NCBI GenBank assembly: GCA_024640955.1
Contig: JAHEDZ010000021.1
Coordinates: forward strand, 1-44,481
Source of the DNA: Oceanospirillaceae bacterium
GTDB lineage: Bacteria > Pseudomonadota > Gammaproteobacteria > Pseudomonadales > Balneatricaceae
DNA length: 44,481 nucleotides
Direction of reading: 5' to 3'
Under the pieces are notes generated by a model. The model made no database searches. It was given only the letters and a program-made list of their open reading frames with translations, and was not told where the DNA came from. The first letter of the stretch is position 1; the number at the start of each line of letters is the position of its first letter. Shown piece by piece: positions 1 to 7,402 of this stretch. A program made the position numbers and the translations under genes.

Positions 1-137
1 GGGAAATTACGGAAAACGATACCGGGCTCAACTTGCTGCAAGCCCTCGATACGGATGTCTGAAACGGTGAAATTCGCTGCTTGAACCAACCCCGCCCAGA
101 GGGCGAGTACCGCTGCAACTATGTTTAAGCCTTTCAT
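1..137 (-). CDS. bamA: BamA outer-membrane assembly factor, N-terminal fragment
   Basis: Only the first 45 codons lie in the window; the rest runs off the left edge. The visible protein starts with a signal peptide (MKGLNIVAAVLALWAGLVQA, then ANFTV) followed by FTVSDIRIEGLQQVEPG, which is the typical start of the first POTRA domain of BamA. In the family, BamA is the central Omp85 beta-barrel protein of the BAM complex and inserts outer-membrane proteins. It follows rseP on the same strand after a 29-base gap, the order seen in E. coli and Pseudomonas. The beta-barrel cannot be judged from this window. Identification rests on the POTRA start plus synteny. Confidence 0.88.
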   Translation of the reverse strand, partial: MKGLNIVAAVLALWAGLVQAANFTVSDIRIEGLQQVEPGIVFRNF

Positions 138-166
138 CGCTTTCAAAGATCCTTAAATTTTTAATT

Positions 167-1522
167 TCACAGACGTGCAATGTCGTTGATCATCGCTAAC
201 GCCATCAGACTGAATAGCAGCGCCATACCTATTTTAAGGCCAAACGCCTGAACGCGCTCGCTCACTGGCTTACCCCGCACCAGTTCAACAAAGTAATATA
301 CCAAGTGCCCGCCATCCAACATCGGAATCGGCAACAGGTTCAACACACCCAGACTGACGCTTAGGTAGGCGAGAAAACTGACAAACGACTCAAGCCCAGA
401 TTCCGCCGAGGCCCCCGCCACTTTAGCAATGGTTATCGGACCGCTCAAGTTATTTAGCGAGATCACCCCAACGATCATTTTTCTAATGGAATCAAGGGTC
501 AAACTCACCATCTGCACGGTTTTCTCAAATCCACTGACCAGGGCTTCTAAAGGCCCCTGTTTCAGATCAACCAGATGACCTTCAGGCCAAGCGTAGGGCT
601 GCACTCCAGCCCCGATAAAACCAACGACGGTACCGTCGCTCAACTCCCGGCTTCCTGGAGTGATTGGGAGGATCAAATCAGACTGGTCGCGCACAACTGA
701 GAAATCCAATGCCGACCCTGCAGACGCCTGAATCACGCTTACCAGCTCCATCCAGTCTGTGATCGGCTCTCCATCTACCGCAACCACTTTATCACCAATG
801 CGCAATCCACTTGATTGGGCCGCGCCATCGGGCGTCACCTGACCAATCACTGGCTCGATCAGCGGCTGCCATGGCTGCAACCCAAATGCTCGTAACGGCG
901 ACTCACTCTCAAGATCGACTTTCCAACCCTGCAGCGGCACGGAGTAGTTTTTAAGCCAGCCGCTCTCTGGCTGACCGGCCCGCAACTCAATAAGCCCCTC
1001 ATCCCCGATACGCGCAGCCAGCGCCAGATTGACCTCTTCCCAAGAGCGAACCTCGCGACCATCAATCTCAGTCAGTACAAGCTCCGGTTGCAAGCCAGCC
1101 TGTTCAGCTAGTGATGCAGGCTCGACAACACCGATGGTCGGCTTAACCACAGTGACGCCCCAAACAAAGAGAAACCAGTAGGCCAGCACAGCAAAAATGA
1201 GATTTACGAGAGGACCGGCAGCAACAATTGCGATCCGCTGCATTACCGGTTTGTTGTTAAAGGCCTGTTGGCGCAATTCATCAGGCACATCGCCCTCACG
1301 CTCATCCAGCATACGAACGTAGCCGCCCAGAGGAATTGAGGCGACCGCATACTCGGTGCCATCGCGACCGACGCGCATCCAGATGGGCTTACCAAAGCCA
1401 ACAGAGAAGCGCAGAACCTTGACGCCACAGCGGCGTGCGACCCAGAAGTGCCCCCACTCATGAATAGTAACCAAGATTCCCAGAGTGACGAGTGTCGCGA
1501 GAAGGGTTTGGATTAAGTCCAT
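167..1522 (-). CDS. rseP: RseP site-2 intramembrane zinc metalloprotease
   Basis: This 451-residue protein matches the usual length of RseP/MucP (about 450). The zinc motif HEWGH is at residues 21-25 in the first membrane segment, two PDZ domains fill roughly residues 110-310, and the C-terminal motif LNLLPIPMLDGGH supplies the second-half metal ligand. In the family this inner-membrane protease makes the second cut of the anti-sigma factor RseA/MucA, releasing sigma E, and clears signal-peptide remnants. The start lies 7 bases after the cdsA stop, with AGGTAAAAG just upstream as a ribosome site. In many relatives dxr sits between cdsA and rseP; here it does not. Confidence 0.96.
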   Translation of the reverse strand: MDLIQTLLATLVTLGILVTIHEWGHFWVARRCGVKVLRFSVGFGKPIWMRVGRDGTEYAVASIPLGGYVRMLDEREGDVPDELRQQAFNNKPVMQRIAIVAAGPLVNLIFAVLAYWFLFVWGVTVVKPTIGVVEPASLAEQAGLQPELVLTEIDGREVRSWEEVNLALAARIGDEGLIELRAGQPESGWLKNYSVPLQGWKVDLESESPLRAFGLQPWQPLIEPVIGQVTPDGAAQSSGLRIGDKVVAVDGEPITDWMELVSVIQASAGSALDFSVVRDQSDLILPITPGSRELSDGTVVGFIGAGVQPYAWPEGHLVDLKQGPLEALVSGFEKTVQMVSLTLDSIRKMIVGVISLNNLSGPITIAKVAGASAESGLESFVSFLAYLSVSLGVLNLLPIPMLDGGHLVYYFVELVRGKPVSERVQAFGLKIGMALLFSLMALAMINDIARL

Positions 1523-1529
1523 CTTTTAC

Positions 1530-2336
1530 CTAGAAAATCTGAATCCAGTATTGTCCGAGCAGGAAAATAGGGGCTGCGGCTGTCAGACTATCAATCCGAT
1601 CCAGAATACCGCCGTGCCCGGGCAATATACGGCCGCTATCCTTGATTCCTCGCTCGCGCTTAAACATCGACTCAAACAGATCGCCAAGCACCGACACCAT
1701 GCCGGTTACCAGCGCCAGCAAGAGTAACGCCAGCGTTGCCCCAGCCGACAACTTGGCTGAAATCGCAAAGCCGATAGCAACCAATACGCAGACAGAGAGA
1801 CCGCCGAGCACCCCCTCCCGCGTTTTCCCGGGACTGACTTTAGGAATCAGCTTATTTCGACCAAAGCGCTTACCAGCAAAGTAGGCACCAATATCTGCAC
1901 CCCAGACTAACAGAAACAGCATAAAAATCAGAAGGTTACCCTGAGGGTGTGACTTCATACCCACCATAGCAACCCAAGCTGGAATCAGCACAAGGTAGCC
2001 TATAATGATCTTTGTGAGGGTCTGCTCTATACCTTTGGTTTGCGGGTAGCGGCCCACCCGGCTCAATGCAAACCACCAAAAGACCAGTGCGGCCACTAGG
2101 ATTGGTACCTCTAAGAACGCGAGCATGGAGTGAGTCGCAAAGAGCAATAGTGCAAGACTGGCAACGTATAGCCAGCGATGTGTTCGGCGCTGCAGTGCTA
2201 GGTTAGACCACTCCCAGCCACCAACGAGCACAAGCAAGCCCATCAATATCGAAAACGGCAGCAGGGGGAGTAAAAACACCGCTGCCAGAGCAAGCGGCGC
2301 CAGAATCAGCGCCGTCATCAAACGTTCTTTAAACAT
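1530..2336 (-). CDS. cdsA: Phosphatidate cytidylyltransferase (CDP-diacylglycerol synthase)
   Basis: The enzyme converts phosphatidate and CTP to CDP-diacylglycerol, the precursor of all bacterial phospholipids, in the inner membrane. The protein is a chain of hydrophobic segments ending in the family signature, seen as MFKRERGIKDSGRILPGHGG followed by ILDRIDS near the C terminus. The frame is open further upstream (to 2381), but I chose the ATG at 2336: it begins MFKERLMTALILAPLAL, leads straight into the first membrane helix, and overlaps the uppS stop by only 8 bases. This gives 268 residues. It lies in the frr-uppS-cdsA-rseP run and is probably translated by coupling to uppS. Confidence 0.95.
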   Translation of the reverse strand: MFKERLMTALILAPLALAAVFLLPLLPFSILMGLLVLVGGWEWSNLALQRRTHRWLYVASLALLLFATHSMLAFLEVPILVAALVFWWFALSRVGRYPQTKGIEQTLTKIIIGYLVLIPAWVAMVGMKSHPQGNLLIFMLFLLVWGADIGAYFAGKRFGRNKLIPKVSPGKTREGVLGGLSVCVLVAIGFAISAKLSAGATLALLLLALVTGMVSVLGDLFESMFKRERGIKDSGRILPGHGGILDRIDSLTAAAPIFLLGQYWIQIF

Positions 2337-3090
2337 GCTCTGCTGCCACCTGCTCGCTAGTGCGACCGAAGCGGCGCTCACGGGTTTGAAAATCTTTCAA
2401 GGCATCCAGCATCTGCTGATAGCCAAAATCTGGCCAGTAGAGCGGGCTGAAGTAGAGTTCAGTGTAGGCAAACTGCCAGATGAGGAAGTTACTGACACGC
2501 TGCTCACCACCCGTGCGAATACAGAGATCCGGCAGAGGCTGATCAGCAAGGCTCACCTCTTGCCCTAAACGCTCAGCTGTAAGCTCTTCCAGTTTCATAT
2601 CTCCAGCGGCGATCTGAGCCGCTAATGTACGAGCGGCTTGTGCGATATCCCACTGACCACCGTAATTAGCTGCGATATTAAGAGAGAGCCCGGTACAGTC
2701 TTGGGTCAAAGCTTCGCCATTAGCAATACGCTTCTGCAGCCCTTGGCTGAACCCGCTCTTATCACCGATCACTTGAAGGCGAATATTGTTCTTGGCTAGC
2801 TTCTTCACTTCACGATCAAGGGCCCAGGCAAACAGATCCATCAGACCATTAACCTCGTCTTCAGGACGACGCCAGTTTTCACTCGAGAAGGCGAACAGAG
2901 TGAGCGACTCTACCCCCGATTCGGCACAAGCCTTGATAACAGCACGAACGCTCTCAGCGCCCGCCTTATGGCCGGCCAGACTAGGAAGCCGACGCTCTTT
3001 AGCCCAGCGATTATTACCATCCATGATAATGGCAACGTGCTTAGGCATTGGGCGAAGCTTAGCCTTGTTATCAGTTGTTGTGTCGGCCAT
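2329..3090 (-). CDS. uppS: Di-trans,poly-cis undecaprenyl-diphosphate synthase
   Basis: This cytosolic cis-prenyltransferase adds eight isopentenyl units to farnesyl diphosphate to make undecaprenyl diphosphate, the lipid carrier for peptidoglycan and O-antigen. At 253 residues it has normal family length. The substrate-binding motif HVAIIMDGNNRWAKE is at residues 18-32, with the catalytic Asp at about 24; LTLFAFSSENWRRP follows, and the C-terminal signature DLCIRTGGEQRVSNFLIWQ is intact. Its 3' end overlaps the cdsA start. It is separated from frr by about 80 bases that hold a hairpin. E. coli calls it ispU. Confidence 0.97.
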   Translation of the reverse strand: MADTTTDNKAKLRPMPKHVAIIMDGNNRWAKERRLPSLAGHKAGAESVRAVIKACAESGVESLTLFAFSSENWRRPEDEVNGLMDLFAWALDREVKKLAKNNIRLQVIGDKSGFSQGLQKRIANGEALTQDCTGLSLNIAANYGGQWDIAQAARTLAAQIAAGDMKLEELTAERLGQEVSLADQPLPDLCIRTGGEQRVSNFLIWQFAYTELYFSPLYWPDFGYQQMLDALKDFQTRERRFGRTSEQVAAEHV

Positions 3091-3119
3091 ACAATATCGT
3101 CCTACTGCACCCCTTTATG

Positions 3120-3152
3120 AAAAGAGCGCTACCATCGATAGACAGAGCGCTC
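3120..3152 (-). terminator. Hairpin with short T-run between frr and uppS
   Basis: Read on the minus strand, GAGCGCT pairs with AGCGCTC across a 15-base loop and is followed by TTTT. An outer GCACCC/GGGTGC pairing flanks it. The shape resembles a weak intrinsic terminator or an RNA-processing site within the operon, which would lower uppS-cdsA-rseP expression relative to the ribosomal genes. The long loop and short T-run make full termination unlikely. Confidence 0.45.
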
Positions 3153-3170
3153 AGCAGGGTGCGATGAAGA

Positions 3171-3728
3171 TTAGATCTCCATTAGATCCTTCTCTTTCTG
3201 TGACAGTAGGCTTTCAACCTCAGCAACATGCTTATCTGTAGCCTTCTGCGTTAGATCTTCACCACGACGCGAGTCATCCTCAGAGATCTCTTTCTCTTTC
3301 AGTAGATCCTTGATGCTGTTGTTGGCATCACGACGCACATTGCGAATTGCAATACGCGCATTCTCCGCCTCTTGGCGAGCCTGGCGGATGTAGCCTTTAC
3401 GTGTCTCTTCGGTTAGCGCTGGCATCGGCACACGAATTACGTTACCGGCCGTAGATGGGTTAAGACCCAGGTCCGACTTCATGATCGCCTTTTCGATGGC
3501 CGGCACCATAGGCTGCTCCCAAGGAATGATCGACAGCGTACGCGCATCCTCGACCGTTACATTGGCAACCTGGTTGATCGGCATCATTGAACCGTAGTAA
3601 TCAACCTGAACACTATCCAGAATCGCTGGTGTTGCACGGCCGGTGCGAATTCTCTTGAACTGCTCTATCAGTGATTCAGCACTCTTGGCCATACGCTCAT
3701 CCGCGTCGCGGACAATCTCATCAATCAT
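3171..3728 (-). CDS. frr: Ribosome recycling factor
   Basis: RRF works with EF-G in the cytosol to split post-termination ribosomes. The 185-residue product matches the family length exactly when started at 3728 ([13 protein letters not shown]). The ribosome site CTGGAG lies just upstream, and the pyrH stop codon is one base away. An in-frame start 10 codons earlier would add residues inside pyrH and is rejected. Family segments are visible: [21 protein letters not shown], split here as [12 protein letters not shown] and DSVQVDYYG, then the C-terminal [15 protein letters not shown]. It is cotranscribed with pyrH. Confidence 0.97.
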   Translation of the reverse strand: MIDEIVRDADERMAKSAESLIEQFKRIRTGRATPAILDSVQVDYYGSMMPINQVANVTVEDARTLSIIPWEQPMVPAIEKAIMKSDLGLNPSTAGNVIRVPMPALTEETRKGYIRQARQEAENARIAIRNVRRDANNSIKDLLKEKEISEDDSRRGEDLTQKATDKHVAEVESLLSQKEKDLMEI

Positions 3729-3729
3729 C

Positions 3730-4476
3730 TTATTCTCCAGTCGGCTTACCGCTGTCAATCAGCGTACCCTCATCGCCACCACCAACAACATTAACCAGCG
3801 CACCGTGTTTATTCATATTAAACACACGAACTGGCATATCGTGGTCGCGAGTGAGGCAGATCGCCGTCATATCCATGACGCCGAGTTGTTTTTCAAGAAC
3901 TTCATCAAAGCTCAAACGGTCATAACGTACGGCTGAGGAGTCCTTCATTGGATCCGCCGTATAAACGCCGTCCACTTTGGTCGCTTTGAGCACTACATCT
4001 GCATCTATCTCGATACCACGAAGGCAAGCTGCAGAGTCAGTTGTAAAGAAGGGGTTGCCTGTACCAGCAGAGAAGATCACAACGTCCCCCTGGTTTAGGT
4101 AACGCATCGCGTTGCGACGATCATAGTGATCAACCACGCCGCTCATTGGAATCGCAGACATAACTCGCGTTGCAATGTTGCAGCGCTCGAGCGCGTCACG
4201 CATCGCAAGTGCATTCATGACCGTTGCCAGCATACCCATGTGATCGCCAGTAACACGATCGAGGCCTGCGGCACTCAGGGCTGCACCCCTGAACAGGTTA
4301 CCACCACCAATCACTATACCGACCTGCACGCCGATACCAACCAACTGGCCGATCTCCAGCGCCATTCTATCCAGGACCTTCGGATCAATACCGAAGTTCT
4401 CTTCACCCATCAGCGCTTCACCGCTGAGTTTTAGCAAAATACGCTTGTATTTGGAGCTAGGTTTAGCAGCAGGCAT
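3730..4476 (-). CDS. pyrH: UMP kinase
   Basis: This cytosolic hexameric amino-acid-kinase-fold enzyme phosphorylates UMP to UDP and is normally GTP-activated and UTP-inhibited. It has 248 residues (the E. coli enzyme is 241). Visible family motifs are [15 protein letters not shown] (ATP-binding start), [28 protein letters not shown] and [25 protein letters not shown] at the 5' end contains a reasonable ribosome site. It sits between tsf and frr as in most gammaproteobacteria, with a GC-rich hairpin in the gap to tsf. Confidence 0.97.
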   Translation of the reverse strand: MPAAKPSSKYKRILLKLSGEALMGEENFGIDPKVLDRMALEIGQLVGIGVQVGIVIGGGNLFRGAALSAAGLDRVTGDHMGMLATVMNALAMRDALERCNIATRVMSAIPMSGVVDHYDRRNAMRYLNQGDVVIFSAGTGNPFFTTDSAACLRGIEIDADVVLKATKVDGVYTADPMKDSSAVRYDRLSFDEVLEKQLGVMDMTAICLTRDHDMPVRVFNMNKHGALVNVVGGGDEGTLIDSGKPTGE

Positions 4477-4528
4477 ATGACCTCCGGGGTAGGCAGAATC
4501 GAGTGGTGTCTAACTTATATCGAAAGCG

Positions 4529-4558
4529 CGCGGCCCCGCAAGTTATTGCGGGACCGCG
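4529..4558 (-). terminator. GC-rich hairpin between tsf and pyrH
   Basis: A 13-bp stem (CGCGGTCCCGCAA against TTGCGGGGCCGCG, one G-U pair) with a 4-base loop lies 9 bases after the tsf stop codon. The T-run after it is only three bases (CGCTTTCG), so it looks more like a partial terminator or a 3'-end stabilising and processing structure that uncouples abundant rpsB-tsf message from pyrH-frr. Confidence 0.6.
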
Positions 4559-4567
4559 ACAGCAGAA

Positions 4568-5428
4568 TTAGCCCTTAAGCTGTTCTGCAACTTCCTGTGC
4601 GAAGTCTTTAACTTCAACTTCGATACCTTCGCCCACTTCCAGACGGGTAAAGCCGTTGATGTCAGCACCGGCTTCTTTGATCAGCTTGCCAACAGTGAGC
4701 TCTGGGTTTTTAACGAACGCCTGCTCAACCAGGCTGTTTTCTGCCAGGAACTTCTTAACACGACCCACAGCCATCTTCTCTTTGATTTCCTGTGGTTTAC
4801 CTTCCATGTCAGGCTGAGCCATGATGATCTCTTTTTCGCGATCCAGCTCTTCCTGTGGCATATCCTCAGGCTTACAAACGCGTGGGTTCTGTGCGGTAGC
4901 ATGCATAGCAACGTCACGTGCCAGTTCAGATTCACCACCAGTCAGAGAGACTAGAGTCGCGATACGGTTGTTGCTGTGAACGTATGCATCAACGATTGCA
5001 CCTTCAACAACGACAACACGGCGAACAGAGATGTTCTCACCGATCTTCTGTACCAACGCTTCACGTGCAGTTTCCAGATCGCCCGCCATCAGCGCAGCAA
5101 CGTCAGCCTGCTTGTCAGCAAAAGCCTTCGCCAGAACCGTATCAACAAAACCAAGGAAGTTATCGTCACGAGCAACGAAGTCAGTCTCGGAGTTAACCTC
5201 TACAACTACTGCGTAGCTGTTGTCGTCAGCAACCTTAACACGAACAACGCCGTCAGCCGCTGTACGGCTAGCTTTCTTCGCAGCTTTGAGACCTGACGCC
5301 TTGCGCAGATCATCAATCGCTTTTTCGATGTCGCCTTCAGCTTCAACCAGTGCTTTTTTGCACTCCATCATGCCAAGACCGGTGCGCTCGCGCAGCTCCT
5401 TAACCATTGATGCAGAGATGTTTGCCAT
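4568..5428 (-). CDS. tsf: Elongation factor Ts
   Basis: EF-Ts is the guanine-nucleotide exchange factor that recycles EF-Tu-GDP. The product is 286 residues (283 in E. coli) when started at 5428 ([17 protein letters not shown]). GAGGATTGCGAC is the ribosome site directly upstream; a start seven codons earlier is possible but does not fit the family. The EF-Ts signature [16 protein letters not shown] and the exchange-motif segment [14 protein letters not shown] are both intact. It follows rpsB in the same transcript, separated by an attenuator-like hairpin. Confidence 0.98.
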   Translation of the reverse strand: MANISASMVKELRERTGLGMMECKKALVEAEGDIEKAIDDLRKASGLKAAKKASRTAADGVVRVKVADDNSYAVVVEVNSETDFVARDDNFLGFVDTVLAKAFADKQADVAALMAGDLETAREALVQKIGENISVRRVVVVEGAIVDAYVHSNNRIATLVSLTGGESELARDVAMHATAQNPRVCKPEDMPQEELDREKEIIMAQPDMEGKPQEIKEKMAVGRVKKFLAENSLVEQAFVKNPELTVGKLIKEAGADINGFTRLEVGEGIEVEVKDFAQEVAEQLKG

Positions 5429-5469
5429 GTCGCAATCCTCTATATTCATTAAGAACTTAATTCAGACTT

Positions 5470-5492
5470 AAAAAAGGGGAGCCTGGCTCCCC
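5470..5492 (-). terminator. Intrinsic attenuator between rpsB and tsf
   Basis: On the minus strand the sequence GGGGAGCC-A-GGCTCCCC is a near-perfect short-loop hairpin followed by six T residues. It sits between the rpsB stop and the tsf start, so transcripts could end after rpsB with partial read-through to tsf. This matches the unequal need for S2 and EF-Ts; efficiency is unknown. Confidence 0.75.
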
Positions 5493-5534
5493 TTCTCGTA
5501 AACTTACCATCCGAAGATGAAGCTTTAACTGCGC

Positions 5535-6272
5535 TTACTCAGCTGCAGCCTGCTCGTCCACCTCAACGAAGTCGCTCTTTGCGCCAGCGTTAGCATCGCT
5601 ACCTTCTACACATGCATCAGCCACTGACTGAGCGTAGATCTGGATAGCGCGCAGTGCATCGTCGTTACCTGGGATAACGTAGTCGATGCCGTCTGGGTTA
5701 GAGTTAGTATCGACGATACCGATAACTGGGATGCCCAGCTTGTTTGCTTCATTGATAGCGATACGCTCGTGATCAACGTCGATTACGAACAGTGCGTCAG
5801 GCAGACCGCCCATATCTTTGATACCACCGATAGAGAGCTCTAGCTTCTCCATCTCGCGACGACGCATCAGCGCTTCTTTCTTGGTCAGCTTTTCAAAAGT
5901 ACCGTCCTGAGCCTGAGCTTCAAGATCACGCAGACGACGGATAGACTGACGAATAGTTTTGTAGTTGGTCAGCATACCACCCAACCAGCGGTGGTTAACG
6001 TAAGGCATACCTGCACGGCTTGCTTCTTCTTTAACCACTTTAGCAGCAGCACGCTTTGTGCCGACGAACAGAACCTTGTTCTTATTCGATGCCATGTTTT
6101 TAACGACAGCGAGAGCGTCGTTCATAGCAGGCAGAGTGTGCTCGAGGTTGATGATATGAATTTTGTTGCGAGCGCCGAAGATGAATTTCGACATTTTCGG
6201 GTTCCAGTAACGAGTCTGGTGACCGAAGTGAACACCTGCCTTGAGCAGGTCACGCATGCTGACTTTTGCCAT
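5535..6272 (-). CDS. rpsB: 30S ribosomal protein S2
   Basis: S2 is an essential small-subunit protein bound near the 3' end domain of 16S rRNA and needed for S1 docking. The 245-residue length is normal (241 in E. coli). It begins [19 protein letters not shown] and contains the signatures [20 protein letters not shown] and [20 protein letters not shown]. The C-terminal tail is acidic. The ribosome site AAAGGAAAG precedes the ATG. A roughly 160-base leader with two hairpins upstream suggests the S2 autoregulation known for gammaproteobacterial rpsB. It is the first gene of the minus-strand cluster. Confidence 0.98.
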   Translation of the reverse strand: MAKVSMRDLLKAGVHFGHQTRYWNPKMSKFIFGARNKIHIINLEHTLPAMNDALAVVKNMASNKNKVLFVGTKRAAAKVVKEEASRAGMPYVNHRWLGGMLTNYKTIRQSIRRLRDLEAQAQDGTFEKLTKKEALMRRREMEKLELSIGGIKDMGGLPDALFVIDVDHERIAINEANKLGIPVIGIVDTNSNPDGIDYVIPGNDDALRAIQIYAQSVADACVEGSDANAGAKSDFVEVDEQAAAE

Positions 6273-6432
6273 TTTTGAACTTTCCTTTTAGTGGGTTCAA
6301 ACCTCCACAACCCCCATCTGCCAACCGTTTCCGGCACCCAGGCAGCCTGTGACGAGCTGTGTGTGTTGTATTTAAGCACACCCAATTGCGAGTAGTACTT
6401 GCGTTAATTGTGCCGAAGCACGAAATTTTGGA
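6273..6432 (-). promoter_or_regulatory. Candidate rpsB leader RNA (S2 autoregulatory element)
   Basis: From the predicted start near 6432 to the rpsB ATG the leader is about 160 bases. Two hairpins are visible: CTGCC/GGCAG (6318-6345) enclosing CCG-GAAA-CGG, and GGGTT/AACCC (6293-6313) just upstream of the ribosome site. Established knowledge: gammaproteobacterial rpsB leaders fold into a conserved structure through which S2 represses rpsB-tsf translation. The match to that family is inferred from position, length and hairpins, not from a covariance model. Confidence 0.6.
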
Positions 6433-6438
6433 GCGCAT

Positions 6439-6467
6439 TTTATACCACAAGCAGTAAATAAAATGAA
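6439..6467 (-). promoter_or_regulatory. Candidate rpsB promoter (extended -10)
   Basis: On the minus strand TGGTATAAAATGCGC gives a TATAAA -10 hexamer with an extended TG motif and a GC-rich discriminator, a pattern usual for stringently controlled ribosomal promoters. A weak -35 (TTCATT) lies 17 bases upstream. The predicted start near 6432 fits the length of the leader. Confidence 0.6.
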
Positions 6468-6474
6468 GCAAACT

Positions 6475-6503
6475 TTGGGCAGCAAAAGGATCTGAGGTAC
6501 ACT
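6475..6503 (+). promoter_or_regulatory. Candidate sigma-70 promoter for map-glnD
   Basis: TTGGGC and TACACT are separated by exactly 17 bases, about 80 bases before map. Its -35 box lies only 7 bases from the opposing rpsB -35, so the two promoters are back to back and may compete for polymerase. Confidence 0.55.
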
Positions 6504-6582
6504 TACAGCAGTTAAATTTCCTCCAGCCGAGCACCACCTTTCTATTGGGTGATAAGTCGGCCCAGATCGATGAGACAGAGAG

Positions 6583-7353
6583 ATGAGCATAAAGATTAAA
6601 TCCGCCCTCGAAATTGAAAAAATGCGCGTTGCCGGACGTCTGGCTGCTGAGGTCCTGGAGATGATCGAGCCCCATGTAAAACCTGGGATCACCACCAACG
6701 AGCTGAATCAGATCTGCCATGACTACATCGTCAACGACCAGCAGGCTATTCCTGCACCGCTCAACTATCACGGCTTTCCCAAATCTATCTGCACCTCCGT
6801 CAACTCAGTCGTCTGCCACGGCATCCCCAACGACAAAGCACTGAAAAACGGTGATCTAATCAATATCGATATTACCGTTATCAAAGAGGGCTATCACGGT
6901 GATACTAGCAAAATGTTCCTGGTTGGAGAGGTTGCGCCACACGCTGAACGCCTCTGCAAAGTGACGCAGGAGTGCATGAACCTTGGAATCGAATTGGTAA
7001 AGCCCGGTGTACAGCTTGGTGATATCGGCCATGCTATTCAGAAACATGCCGAGGTGCATCACTACTCAGTGGTTCGCGAATACTGCGGCCACGGCATCGG
7101 AGCCGAGTTCCATGAAGATCCGCAGGTACTCCACTACGGACGCCCCGGCACCGGTGAAACACTTGAAGCAGGAATGTGCCTAACCATCGAACCGATGGTT
7201 AACGCTGGCAAGCGCAATGTAAAACTGAACAAGCGCGACGGCTGGACGGTTGAGACTGTAGATCGCCGCCTTTCGGCCCAGTATGAACACACTATACTTG
7301 TCACGGAGACCGGCTACGAAATCCTGACCCTACGCAACGAAGAGCGCGTTTAG
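6583..7353 (+). CDS. map: Type I methionine aminopeptidase
   Basis: This cytosolic dimetal enzyme removes the initiator methionine from nascent proteins. The 256-residue length and lack of an N-terminal extension mark it as the short bacterial type I form. Family metal ligands are visible: Asp in NIDITVIK and in YHGDTSKMF, His in YCGHGIGAEFHEDP, Glu in LTIEPMV and Glu in YEHTILVTE. GAGAGATG carries the start. It is divergent from rpsB, as in E. coli and Pseudomonas, and is followed by glnD after 49 bases, so map-glnD-DUF1244 likely form one transcript. Confidence 0.97.
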   Translation: MSIKIKSALEIEKMRVAGRLAAEVLEMIEPHVKPGITTNELNQICHDYIVNDQQAIPAPLNYHGFPKSICTSVNSVVCHGIPNDKALKNGDLINIDITVIKEGYHGDTSKMFLVGEVAPHAERLCKVTQECMNLGIELVKPGVQLGDIGHAIQKHAEVHHYSVVREYCGHGIGAEFHEDPQVLHYGRPGTGETLEAGMCLTIEPMVNAGKRNVKLNKRDGWTVETVDRRLSAQYEHTILVTETGYEILTLRNEERV

Positions 7354-7402
7354 TCCGACACCCACAGTAATCGCTCTTCTTTCGGCCTGTAGACAGGAGC
7401 AG

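Noticed and set aside
2337-2381. Extra 15-codon N terminus of cdsA
   Set aside because: It would lie inside uppS, adds a non-family sequence and moves the first helix inward; the ATG at 2336 gives a normal 8-base overlap.
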